Shown here one piece after another: positions 16,978-25,964 of a stretch of 64,000 bases of DNA. Origin of the DNA: Catalinimonas alkaloidigena (GTDB lineage: Bacteria; Bacteroidota; Bacteroidia; Cytophagales; Cyclobacteriaceae); assembly GCF_029504655.1 (NCBI RefSeq), contig NZ_JAQFIL010000001.1, forward strand, positions 4,841,001 to 4,905,000, read 5' to 3'. The notes under the pieces are model-generated. The model saw nothing but the letters and a program-made list of their open reading frames with translations. It made no database searches and was not told the DNA's origin. Made by a program: the position numbers and the translations under genes. Numbering within the stretch: position 1 is the first letter of the stretch; every line of letters starts with the position of its first letter.

Positions 16978-19383
16978 TTAATCTATAGCAAACCCCTCAG
17001 AAGGCACTCTGTGTATCGTTTTATGTATCATATGGCTTAACTCCACCCCTTCAGCGGTAGAAATCTGGTAACTTATGGACATGACCAGTCCTAAGGAAGC
17101 CTCTTTCATTTCTGGTAAATCTTCCAGCGTACCGATTGAGGTGTGTACGATTCCGGGTTCTAATGCCGGAATTGTCAGAAAAATGGTTTTACCATCATCA
17201 GACAACCTAATGGATTCTACCTTTACCGGATCTGGTTTGGTTTCTCCAGGATTGTCCACAGAATACAGTTTTCCACGTGTACCGTACTGACTCGTCCAGG
17301 GATACGTCCACTTTTGCAACTGATAGTTTTCAATATTTGTAGCCGTCTGGGGATCCACTTTTTGAGTAAACTCGAGCTCAAGTCCGCCAGCTTTGGTATT
17401 AATTTCCACAGGTAGATTCAAAGGGGCTCCAGTATACCGCACTCTGTGGAAAGAGCCCCAATCTTGGCCTATGGATTGCCAGCTGGTCATCCCGGCTAGA
17501 TAAAGATGCCCATCTTCGTGAAAGCGGCCACGTTCAAGACCTGACTTGAACATGAGTGGAAGGTTCAGATGAGCGCCCTGCCATACGCCATCCACCTCTT
17601 CCTTTAAAATCAAGGAAAGGTTTGCACGACCATAGGAGGCTAATAAAATATCATCCTGCAATTCCTCTGGCCACTGATCGCTAGTGATAAACATGGGTTT
17701 GGCGGGAGAATTGTCCATATAATGAGGTGTCCAAATAATAGGGGACTCAAACGAAGTAGGCATAGATGGTTGGTGTGCAGATGGGATAAATCCATGAAAT
17801 CCATCTTCTTTGATTCTATGTACTTTACTGGTAGGGACCCAGTTCCCTTCATTGTCCGCATAAATCATTTCTCCGTCGGGTCCGACTGACAATCCGTTGG
17901 GATTACGAAGACCTTTTGCGATAATATCCAGCTTTTTCCCGTCTGGTGATAACTTGAAGAGCACACCATGATGTGGTGTAATTTCTGCATTTTTTGGCGG
18001 TCCTTCTCCTCGAACATAGGGTGGCCAGGGGGTAGATTTGGCAAAGTAGAAATTCCCCTGTGAGTCCGTTTCTAAGTTCATGGTAAATGCATGAAAATTA
18101 ATAGAGGCCATGATTTCGTTATTAAAATTCTCATAGAAATCTGCATAGCCATCATCATTAATATCATGTAAACGTGTAATCTGGTCACGCCCGGTAACAT
18201 ACACCTGATCATTGACAACCTTAACCCCATTTGGTTGAAAAAGCCCAGTGGCATACCGATGCCAACGAAGGGTCTCCAGATTTTCTTTGATACCTTCAAC
18301 CAACCACACATCTCCACTTAGCGAGCTAACAACCGCACGACCATCTGAGAAAAAATCCACATCTGTTAACCGCATGAAGGAATTCCATGGATTAGGAACA
18401 GGCAAAGTAAGCTCATCTACCGTAAACGGTCCGTCTTCATCACCCATGACTGCTTCCGTTTCCACCATTTCCATCATATCGGGTCCTGGCTCCTTAAATT
18501 CTGAAAGATCTGGTACCTCTGAAGAATTTGTAAGATAAGATGCTAAATAGTCTGTTTCCCCGCCGGATAAAATGGGACCAATAGCAAGTTTAAGTCGAAC
18601 CGTTTCCGTTGTCTCGGGGAAATCCAGAATAAGATGACGTTTTGTTATCCTCCACTCAGCTCCATCAGGAATCCCCTGGGCACCAACAACCCGTGTTTGA
18701 TCTCCGATTTGTATGACCATATACTCGCTGGATTGAGAGACTGACTGTATTTCAATTTTAGCGCTGTCTGGTACTTGTAGCACGCGCAATGACAAGTTTT
18801 CTTGAGTAGGGCTTATGTTTAACGTACGAGTAAAAACAGGTCTGGATTCAATAAGGTCAAACCCAGGCAATTCAAGGATGTCACTACTGCCGAAAGTATA
18901 GGAAAACAGTACCTGTTCTCCATGCCTATAAAGCCCCTTATACTGTCCCTGCTCTTTGGGAATAGGACCGTAAGGCCATGTTCTCGGATCGTTAAAATCT
19001 CCATCTATGGACCAGCCCGGGGTATTACCCGTCTCAAAATGGGTGATACCTGCAGGGGTCGGCCAATCTTCAAGCCCATCTCGCTCCAGGTACCACTGAA
19101 GGAAGCCACCGGTCCAGGCACTCGCCACACGTAATAGATCAGTGTCAAAAGTCATTACTGCCTGTTGTTCATTTCCGACTTTGACAGCAATTCCTTTATA
19201 CACAAATATACTGCTGGCAGTAAGTGGGTCATGGGTAATTGTAGAGGTAACAAATGAACCATGATCCATTGGATTCATATTATCAGAAGGTTGAAGCTGA
19301 GCTTTTGCCGGTATATATGAGCTTAAACTTGCTGTTAAGGCAAATACTGAACTAAGTAATAACTGCTTTAATAAATTTGTCAT
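16978..19383 (-). CDS. DUF6797-type secreted beta-propeller protein
   Basis: The 801-residue protein has a signal peptide (1-28), an N-terminal domain of the DUF6797 type (about 40-290; GSFVTSTITHDPL, KVGNEQQAVMTFDTDLLRVA) and a six-bladed propeller of the glucose/sorbosone dehydrogenase-like class (about 330-650; WRHYATGLFQPNGVKVVND, ITRLHDINDDGYADFYENFN, GLRNPNGLSVGPDGEMIYAD). The C-terminal 150 residues are beta-rich. Unlike many relatives, no CxxCH heme site is present. Related propellers bind PQQ or calcium, but cofactor binding is not shown here. It lies in an operon with a blue copper protein, which suggests an oxidative or electron-transfer role. Confidence 0.7.
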   Translation of the reverse strand: MTNLLKQLLLSSVFALTASLSSYIPAKAQLQPSDNMNPMDHGSFVTSTITHDPLTASSIFVYKGIAVKVGNEQQAVMTFDTDLLRVASAWTGGFLQWYLERDGLEDWPTPAGITHFETGNTPGWSIDGDFNDPRTWPYGPIPKEQGQYKGLYRHGEQVLFSYTFGSSDILELPGFDLIESRPVFTRTLNISPTQENLSLRVLQVPDSAKIEIQSVSQSSEYMVIQIGDQTRVVGAQGIPDGAEWRITKRHLILDFPETTETVRLKLAIGPILSGGETDYLASYLTNSSEVPDLSEFKEPGPDMMEMVETEAVMGDEDGPFTVDELTLPVPNPWNSFMRLTDVDFFSDGRAVVSSLSGDVWLVEGIKENLETLRWHRYATGLFQPNGVKVVNDQVYVTGRDQITRLHDINDDGYADFYENFNNEIMASINFHAFTMNLETDSQGNFYFAKSTPWPPYVRGEGPPKNAEITPHHGVLFKLSPDGKKLDIIAKGLRNPNGLSVGPDGEMIYADNEGNWVPTSKVHRIKEDGFHGFIPSAHQPSMPTSFESPIIWTPHYMDNSPAKPMFITSDQWPEELQDDILLASYGRANLSLILKEEVDGVWQGAHLNLPLMFKSGLERGRFHEDGHLYLAGMTSWQSIGQDWGSFHRVRYTGAPLNLPVEINTKAGGLELEFTQKVDPQTATNIENYQLQKWTYPWTSQYGTRGKLYSVDNPGETKPDPVKVESIRLSDDGKTIFLTIPALEPGIVHTSIGTLEDLPEMKEASLGLVMSISYQISTAEGVELSHMIHKTIHRVPSEGFAID

Positions 19384-19564
19384 ATGTGCTGTGGTAATCT
19401 TCCTTAAATCAAATACTTTACATTTTCAGTTATAGAGCACTTTTTAGACTTTTCTTTTCAGTCAATCAGAAAACCGAGCCCTTTAGTTAAGCGGACAAAA
19501 ATGCAGGCCCATGGATTGAGTTAATTTAGTTAAAAAAAAGTGCATGGGGAAAGCTCTATGGTTG

Positions 19565-20869
19565 TTAATCAAGGACAGATTTATTCTCCAAAAATATTAC
19601 ATAAGCTTTACCACCCAGCGCGTTATTATCTGATGGGCTCCACGGCTTTCCTACTATATCAAGTTTACCATCGTCTGTAACATCTCCAAATACAATCTCG
19701 TGGCCACCCAGATTAACATCAGCAATTACATGCTCTTTCCACTCAACTGTTGGATTATTAGACCAGGATGGACCCACTCCGAGGTTTTCCCAAAGGAAAT
19801 AGCGTGGGTTCTCCTCTCCATTTGCTCCCGGACGAGCTCGCTGCCAGTCCTGTTCAGCTGAGATAACATCCAGATTGCCATCGCCGGTAAAATCCGCGAC
19901 CCCGAGGGAGTGCAATCCGCCCAATATGCGATCCCCTCCTGCTATTTCATGTCGGTGCCATTGAATAGTGTTGTCTTCATCGGGTCCAAGATTTTCCATC
20001 CACCAGATTCTTCCTCCTCTCATTTCTTCCACGGTCTGCACTACATCAGGTCGTCCGTCATTATTTAAATCAGCGACCCAGGATCTGGCAGCATTGGCCG
20101 CCCAGCTTGGCTCACCTTCCGGAAGCGGCATGAATGGGCCCAAATCATGTTGTTCCCACGCTGTCCCGTCACCATCTACATTTTCAAACCAGACATCAGT
20201 CCGTACAACATCGATATCTCCATCATCATCGATATCCCCGTATCCTTTAGGAGCCACACCTCCGTGAACGGCTTCGCCTATATCATGCCTTTTCCAAGGA
20301 TTTTGTGGATTGCTTGGGATTTCATACCAGCGAAGATTATGTTTATCGGACATGGTAATCACATCCATTTTGCCATCTCCATTGATATCAGCCACTACCT
20401 GATCATGAATAGACCCGTCTGTGATATCGTCATCAAAGACAAATTGCTCGTAAGGCGAATCAAGGTCTCCGGAATTCCTGTACCATGCTCCCCCTACAAG
20501 GTAGTCGGGTAGCCCATCACCGTCTACATCCAGTACAGCACCACCAGCATCTGTAGGTGGATTTTCGCCAACGATATATTTGGACCAATGGCCAGGCTCA
20601 TGAAATTTATAAACATAAATCTTATCCGTGCCCCTTGAACTCATGATATACTCCAGTTTACCATCACCGTCCATATCTGCCAGAGCAGTATTGGAGAAAG
20701 CGCCTCCTATGAGAGAGTCATCAATTACATGGGTCCTGAATTGAATTTTTTTCTTGCTTCCCTGTGCTATAGCATCAACAGCTGAACCCACTATGAGCAA
20801 TAAAAAGAAAGCAATTATAGGATTTAGGTACCCATTTTTGGTGTGCATTATATATTTTTTTAAAGCCAT
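19565..20869 (-). CDS. Secreted FG-GAP/VCBS-repeat beta-propeller protein
   Basis: The 434-residue product is built from repeated FG-GAP/VCBS blades with calcium-binding DxDxDG loops: ADMDGDGKLEYIMSSRG, LDVDGDGLPDYLVGGAWY, ADINGDGKMDVITMSDKHN, GDIDDDGDIDVVRTDVWF, ADLNNDGRPDVVQTVEE, ADFTGDGNLDVISAEQDW and GDVTDDGKLDIVGKPWS. That gives seven blades. A signal peptide is present; it fits better if translation starts at ATG 20848 (MHTKNGYLNPIIAFFLLL). Such proteins act as extracellular scaffolds or as accessory partners of glycan enzymes. The partner here is unknown. Confidence 0.82.
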   Translation of the reverse strand: MALKKYIMHTKNGYLNPIIAFFLLLIVGSAVDAIAQGSKKKIQFRTHVIDDSLIGGAFSNTALADMDGDGKLEYIMSSRGTDKIYVYKFHEPGHWSKYIVGENPPTDAGGAVLDVDGDGLPDYLVGGAWYRNSGDLDSPYEQFVFDDDITDGSIHDQVVADINGDGKMDVITMSDKHNLRWYEIPSNPQNPWKRHDIGEAVHGGVAPKGYGDIDDDGDIDVVRTDVWFENVDGDGTAWEQHDLGPFMPLPEGEPSWAANAARSWVADLNNDGRPDVVQTVEEMRGGRIWWMENLGPDEDNTIQWHRHEIAGGDRILGGLHSLGVADFTGDGNLDVISAEQDWQRARPGANGEENPRYFLWENLGVGPSWSNNPTVEWKEHVIADVNLGGHEIVFGDVTDDGKLDIVGKPWSPSDNNALGGKAYVIFLENKSVLD

Positions 20870-20938
20870 GATTTGAATATTTATTGTTGATTATGATTAT
20901 TCATTGTCAATTCTATGAAACTGCTGCTCATAAAGTAT

Positions 20939-21460
20939 TTATTCCGTTGAGATCAACCTACCCTGCATTTGCGTCCAGTGAGCAGAGTAGGTACAAATGT
21001 AGGGATAGGTTCCCGGAGGCGGCACTTCCAGCGTAAGCTCTACTGTTTCCCCGGGATAGGCCAGCGCGCTGTGGGCGATGATACGTTCCTTTTCTTTTTC
21101 AGGAACCCAGTCACTACCCATAGCCTGAAGCGCCGCGATACCTACCGGACGTATATCCGCTTCTTCTCTGACCAATACGATGTTATGGTTCATATCGCTT
21201 TCATTCTTATATCGGATAAGCAGGATATCGCCAGCTTTGGCACGTATCTCTGTCACAGAATAGCTCAGTTCAATCCCCTCAGATTTCATCTCAACGACAG
21301 TCGTATCTGCGTATTCGGTAAGAGGGCTGCCCTCTTTTGATGACAGGTTTGCCATGGTTGATGCACACCAACTGTTTATTTCTGTCATACCTACACCTGG
21401 TAGAATTATAAATAAAGAAAAGATGAATAAACTGACACATGATAAAGTGGTAACTCGCAT
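20939..21460 (-). CDS. Azurin/auracyanin-like blue copper protein
   Basis: This 173-residue exported cupredoxin has the full type-1 copper site: His92 (MNHN), Cys156, His161 and Met165 in CTYSAHWTQM. The C-x4-H-x3-M spacing is that of azurin and auracyanin. An N-terminal hydrophobic segment (VSLFIFSLFIILPG) exports it. It would shuttle single electrons in the periplasm or at the surface. A blue copper protein between a sulfatase and a VCBS propeller inside a PUL is unusual and suggests that it serves an oxidase or dehydrogenase of this operon, possibly the DUF6797 protein (inference). Confidence 0.85.
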   Translation of the reverse strand: MRVTTLSCVSLFIFSLFIILPGVGMTEINSWCASTMANLSSKEGSPLTEYADTTVVEMKSEGIELSYSVTEIRAKAGDILLIRYKNESDMNHNIVLVREEADIRPVGIAALQAMGSDWVPEKEKERIIAHSALAYPGETVELTLEVPPPGTYPYICTYSAHWTQMQGRLISTE

Positions 21461-21502
21461 AAAGTCCTATTTATTATAGATTATGATTACTGGTTATAAT
21501 TA

Positions 21503-23095
21503 TTATCGTTGATCTACCTTGTTTAATATTTCATTCCCTGATTGCACCCTGTCCTTTTGAACATCTTCATACATTTGAATAAGTTCTTTTTTCATTTCAG
21601 CGTATAATTCAGGCTCAAAAGCTGATAACTCCACTTTTTCCAAAGGATCTTTATCCACATTGTACAACTGAAATATGGAGGGCTGCTTAAACTGTTCTTC
21701 CCTACCCTCTGTATATCCTCTGAGAATGTAAGAACCTCTAGCGGTAACCACCTTTGGTACCGGCAAATCAATGGGCCCGGGTCCAACATATCTTTGGTCA
21801 TAACCTTTGCCTGCAATCTGCCACTCCTGGCCTGCAAGTTCATTTTGCCAATATAAAGGCTTTTCCCTGCTTATGCTTTTGTTGTTTACTAAAAGTGGCA
21901 CTAAACTCTTTCCATCCAGCCTGATATTTTCAGGTAATTCTGCCCCAGTCAATGCAGCCAAAGTTGGCAATACATCTACATGGGAATTGGGTTCTTGGGT
22001 TATGCCCGGTTGAATTGTTCCCGGCCAACGAACCATACCGGGCACTCGGATTCCACCCTCATAAAGTTGTCGCTTCTGACCAAACAAGGGATAGGAAGTA
22101 CCATAAGATCTATGAGCTCCCCAATATACATCTCGGACCTCTGGTCCATTATCACTAGAAAAAAAGATGACCGTATTTTCAACAATACCTTTTTCTATCT
22201 CATTGAGTTGATCCAAATAATCTATCAGCCTCCCTATATGGTGATCCAGAAAGGTTACACTGGCATAGTATTTATTTTTTTCAACATTTCCTGTATTATA
22301 AAGAGCAGTGAAGGCGGGAGGATTCTGTATTTTTTCGTGAACGGCATCATAGGTAAGTAACAAGAAAAACGGCTTGTCTGGATTCCTTTTTTGACTTATC
22401 CAGCTAATTGCCCTGTCAGTAAGTATCTGGGTTGAATAGCCCTTGGTTACACCCACAGCATGACCGGTCACGTCATCATCAGCTAAATAAAAATCACCGG
22501 GATTCTGCATCGCATTCGTTTGCAACAGAGGTGTTCTATGCGGATTTTCTTTTGAAACGAATGCATAGTCAAAACCCTGCTGGTTAGGAAAAGAACCAGT
22601 CCATCCTGTCCAGTGATCGGGTTCTGTCCAGTCAGCACCATTCAAATGCCATTTGCCCACGATAGCAGTCTGATACCCCTCTTGTTTTAAAACTTCGGCA
22701 ATAGTTACCTCTTTACCTCTTAAGAAAAATTTATCGTCTTCCTGCAAGTCGTTTATCCAGCGGTTAATATTATGTCTTGTAGGCGTTTTTCCAGTCAACA
22801 AACCTGCACGGGAAGGCGAACAGGTAGGGGCTGCTGCATAATGCCGAGTAAAAACCATTGACTCTTTGGCAAATCTTGATAGATTAGGAGTTGTTATAAA
22901 TGGATTGCTAAATTCGTCAATCCCATCTAATTCTAGGTTTATATCTCCATAACCTAAATCATCGACTAAAATATAAATAACATTCACTCCGTTACCCATT
23001 TCTGAGTTTGCCTGAGCAAAAGTATTTTCTATAGCAAGATTTGAAAAAATCAAAAGCAAGGTACATAAATTGCAAAAGTCTGAATGTTTTCTCAT
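21503..23095 (-). CDS. Secreted type I sulfatase
   Basis: The 530-residue enzyme has a signal peptide (1-28) and the formylglycine motif C-S-P-S-R at 92-96 (within APTCSPSRAGLLTG). The Ca-binding DDLGYGD (45-51) and SSDNGPE are present, and GKWHL supplies a conserved lysine-histidine pair. It hydrolyses sulfate esters once an anaerobic or aerobic maturase converts Cys92; no maturase gene is in this window. The position in the operon implies a sulfated glycan. The sulfatase subfamily and sulfate position cannot be told by eye. It starts 281 bases below the DUF3823 gene, separated by a strong hairpin. Confidence 0.92.
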   Translation of the reverse strand: MRKHSDFCNLCTLLLIFSNLAIENTFAQANSEMGNGVNVIYILVDDLGYGDINLELDGIDEFSNPFITTPNLSRFAKESMVFTRHYAAAPTCSPSRAGLLTGKTPTRHNINRWINDLQEDDKFFLRGKEVTIAEVLKQEGYQTAIVGKWHLNGADWTEPDHWTGWTGSFPNQQGFDYAFVSKENPHRTPLLQTNAMQNPGDFYLADDDVTGHAVGVTKGYSTQILTDRAISWISQKRNPDKPFFLLLTYDAVHEKIQNPPAFTALYNTGNVEKNKYYASVTFLDHHIGRLIDYLDQLNEIEKGIVENTVIFFSSDNGPEVRDVYWGAHRSYGTSYPLFGQKRQLYEGGIRVPGMVRWPGTIQPGITQEPNSHVDVLPTLAALTGAELPENIRLDGKSLVPLLVNNKSISREKPLYWQNELAGQEWQIAGKGYDQRYVGPGPIDLPVPKVVTARGSYILRGYTEGREEQFKQPSIFQLYNVDKDPLEKVELSAFEPELYAEMKKELIQMYEDVQKDRVQSGNEILNKVDQR

Positions 23096-23316
23096 TAGAT
23101 ACTAAATGGTAGTTTAGGGTAAGCTTGGATTTTGTTTGTAAGTTGTGTTATGGTTTCTGTAATCTAACTTGATTCATCATAATTTAAAACATAGTAATTC
23201 TGGAACTCTCGCTTCATCAAATAAATGAACCTTCAGTATTCTAAGCTTTTTTGCATCTGAGGAACATGGTCTGCCACTGTTGCACACCAAATGTGGCAGC
23301 GAGAATAGAGTTCTTG

Positions 23317-23351
23317 TAGAGAATAAAACCTGTAACAGGTTTTATTCTCTA
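23317..23351. other. Perfect 16-bp hairpin between surface genes and enzyme genes of PUL 1
   Basis: TAGAGAATAAAACCTG (23317-23332) and its exact complement (23336-23351) flank a three-base loop. The structure lies in the 280-base gap between the DUF3823 gene and the sulfatase. There is no T-run on the minus strand. It could be an attenuator or RNA-stability element that sets SusC/D expression above that of the enzymes. Confidence 0.6.
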
Positions 23352-23375
23352 TATCATTTTTTATCTGAAAATGAA

Positions 23376-24095
23376 TTAGGGAGCTTCTATCACAATTGGA
23401 ATGCTATGATTCCAATCAGTAGTCTGATCGGATCTTGCCGCAATGCGTACATGCAAATTACCCCCTCCTCTTTCCTGTGCCATGCTCAAGAGCTCAGCAT
23501 CAAGCTCAACCGTTGCTGTTCCTGAGTTACTATCAAGCGTCAGCTCCCGGGTTTGCCACCTGGGGCCATTTCCTGTGTTGACTCCCACCTTTGCGACAGT
23601 ACTCACTAACACAACTCTTTCTTCTGCTACATATCCCTGACTAGGATTTATCTCATAATTGACTTCAAGTTCACCCCCAGAAATGTTAGCTGTAGGCTGA
23701 GGAATCACCAAATAAGGTGTGACTGTAATATTCTGTTCTACGGGAGCACCTGTGAGATTCACAACCAGTTCACCCTGACCAGGACCATTAACCGGCCCCT
23801 CAACCCAAACGTTATAAGACTGTGGATACAAATGTAGATTGGCATAAGTACCATCCCCATTCACTCTTAATTCAAGAGGTACTCGGTCCTCTTCTCCCAA
23901 AACAAATACAGTAAAAGCTGGGTTTGAGGCATCGCCGGATACCGGATTTCCGTTTTGATCCAGAATCATTCCGCTGATCTGCCCATCAAAACCAAAATCT
24001 GTAACCGTCTCTTCGCAAGCTGTCAATGCAGTTATATATACCGTCATCAATGCCAGGATCGGAATTTTTTTTATTGTTATAGCATTCATTCTCAT
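23376..24095 (-). CDS. DUF3823-domain surface lipoprotein
   Basis: The 239-residue protein has a lipoprotein signal (ALMTVYITALTACEE) and two beta-domains: a carboxypeptidase-regulatory-like fold (FDGQISGMILDQNGNPVSGD to YNVWVEGPVNGPGQGELVVN) and a C-terminal DUF3823_C-like domain (PQPTANISGGELEVNYEI to WQTRELTLDSNSGTATVEL). DUF3823 genes follow susD in many Bacteroidota PULs, and the protein is probably a surface glycan-binding lipoprotein, though direct evidence for the family is thin. It begins 48 bases after susD. Confidence 0.75.
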   Translation of the reverse strand: MRMNAITIKKIPILALMTVYITALTACEETVTDFGFDGQISGMILDQNGNPVSGDASNPAFTVFVLGEEDRVPLELRVNGDGTYANLHLYPQSYNVWVEGPVNGPGQGELVVNLTGAPVEQNITVTPYLVIPQPTANISGGELEVNYEINPSQGYVAEERVVLVSTVAKVGVNTGNGPRWQTRELTLDSNSGTATVELDAELLSMAQERGGGNLHVRIAARSDQTTDWNHSIPIVIEAP

Positions 24096-24143
24096 CGTAA
24101 TTAAATGTTTATTTTTTTTTAAGAGGTTAGAACAACCATTTCT

Positions 24144-25925
24144 CTAATATCCAGGATTCTCTACCAAGTCTCCATTAGTTTCAATTCTCTCCTGGGTAAT
24201 AGGATTGTAATAATGCTCTGGACGAAACTCACGTTGAGTAGCTTCACCATTAATTTCAAGAAAATAGTATTGCCCTGAATCATCATGATAAATCACCCGA
24301 AGACCGTGTACAATTTGTCCATCTAACACATCTAAAGCAGTTCTCCATCTACGCAGATCATCCCAGCGATGACCTTCATAGATCAACTCACTCGTCCTTT
24401 CAATTCTCACACGATCACGAGTGATGGTTCCTGAATTCAAGGGCATTAACCCAACCCGTTCACGTGTGTAGTTAAGGTACATAGCCGCATCTGCCAGATT
24501 GCCAAGCTCGAATTCACTCTCGGCTGCAATTAGATACATCTCTGCCAATCTCAACTCTTTCCAATTATACCGTTCTGTATCATCAGGTATCAGTGGAGTT
24601 TCGGCTACTAATTTCTTTAGCAGAAATCCCGTGGAAGGGAAAAATTGATTTGCCTGTCTTCGGCTGGCACTTCCTACAGAAGGCTTCCCGTTATGAGAAA
24701 CACCAACTTCTGAAATGACCGCATCCGGATTAGTTCCACCCACAGTTGGATCTATACCTTCATATAATTCCACCACATTACCTGCATACAAGGAACCTTC
24801 AAAGAATACTGTCGCATGCAGTCTGGGGTCTTTGTTATCCCAGGGTGCAGAACCGGTAGGATACAAATTATCAGGTCCTAATGCAGGCGTACTAAACGTA
24901 CCGTCCAGATTCTCAAAGTGATTTACCAATTCCAGGGTAGGGTTCAGTTGTGAACCTTGCCCTTCTGAGTAGGGTGTTGGTTGGTTTTGGTGAGCAAAGG
25001 CATGATTGATTTCAACACCATTGTAAATCTTTTCAAAGATGGTTTCAGCATTTGAATCCTCAACGCCAATATTAAAAAATGTTTGGACTGGATCTGAACC
25101 TTGAAGCAGTGAATAATTACCTGAATTAATTACTTGTCTGGCTGCCGCACTTGCTTTCTCATAAAACTCATCTGCTCTGGATGATGGGATTCCCGTTAGC
25201 CGGTTATCTGCCAAAGTTCCAAAATTTGCAATAGAAGCAGACCAAAGATTTGCCCTAGCTTTATAGGCATAGGCAGTCCAGCGATTCACCCGGCCGGTTT
25301 GTTCTGAATCTTCGGACAACATACCAGCCGCTGTTTCCAATTCAGTATCTATAAAGTCAGCAATAGCTTCTTCGGTGCTTCTTACTGTATATTCCTCCGG
25401 GACCTCTTCAAAGGGATCGAGTACAACATCAACCAGGGGCACGCCTCCGTAGCGCTTTTGCATTTTGTAATATAAAGCCGCCCTCAAAACTTTGACTTCA
25501 CCTTCCATCTGTGTCTTAAAGTTTTCAGAAAGAGGAGATTCCCGGATATTTTCAATAAAAAAATTCAGCTCTCTTATATATTCATAATCCCATAAACCTT
25601 CACAATCTGTGTTGATATTCATCCCACCATGTGTTCTGCAGCCGGTAAAGCTTCCACCTCGCTGAGTGCCTAAATCATGATGCCCAAGCGATCCGGCAAA
25701 ATTATGGCCACCATTGGGGGTTGAAAAACTCGTAAAGGGAAATTTTGCGTATAAGTCTGCAGCTAATGCTTCTGCAAAAGCCTCATCCTGAAATACCTGC
25801 TCACCACTTACCCGATCTCGGGGAACCTCGTTGAGGTTTAAAACGTCTTCACAGGAAGCTAACAACACCAAAAGTAAAGTTATAAACGGTGTTAAGATTT
25901 TATATATTTGTTTTATGTTTTTCAT
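24144..25925 (-). CDS. SusD/RagB-family glycan-binding lipoprotein, PUL 1
   Basis: The 593-residue product starts best at ATG 25925 (MKNIKQIYKILTPFITLLLV), after TTAGG; an in-frame ATG at 25946 is possible. The lipobox LLASC places it at the outer-membrane surface. SusD/RagB features are EVPRDRVSGEQVFQDEAFAE near the N-terminus, TPR-like helices (VLRAALYYKMQKRYGG), and the C-terminal RTSELIYEGHRWDDLRRWR. It is the lid of the SusC transporter encoded 39 bases upstream and binds the oligosaccharide to be imported. Nothing in the sequence reveals the sugar. Confidence 0.92.
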   Translation of the reverse strand: MKNIKQIYKILTPFITLLLVLLASCEDVLNLNEVPRDRVSGEQVFQDEAFAEALAADLYAKFPFTSFSTPNGGHNFAGSLGHHDLGTQRGGSFTGCRTHGGMNINTDCEGLWDYEYIRELNFFIENIRESPLSENFKTQMEGEVKVLRAALYYKMQKRYGGVPLVDVVLDPFEEVPEEYTVRSTEEAIADFIDTELETAAGMLSEDSEQTGRVNRWTAYAYKARANLWSASIANFGTLADNRLTGIPSSRADEFYEKASAAARQVINSGNYSLLQGSDPVQTFFNIGVEDSNAETIFEKIYNGVEINHAFAHQNQPTPYSEGQGSQLNPTLELVNHFENLDGTFSTPALGPDNLYPTGSAPWDNKDPRLHATVFFEGSLYAGNVVELYEGIDPTVGGTNPDAVISEVGVSHNGKPSVGSASRRQANQFFPSTGFLLKKLVAETPLIPDDTERYNWKELRLAEMYLIAAESEFELGNLADAAMYLNYTRERVGLMPLNSGTITRDRVRIERTSELIYEGHRWDDLRRWRTALDVLDGQIVHGLRVIYHDDSGQYYFLEINGEATQREFRPEHYYNPITQERIETNGDLVENPGY

Positions 25926-25964
25926 ACCTAAAAAAATTATTTTCATAATTGATATAGTTTCGAT

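Noticed and set aside
9388..23095. Type IX secretion C-terminal signals on the PUL 1 enzymes
   Set aside because: None of the enzymes ends in a recognisable T9SS sorting domain; signal peptides or lipoboxes alone account for export.
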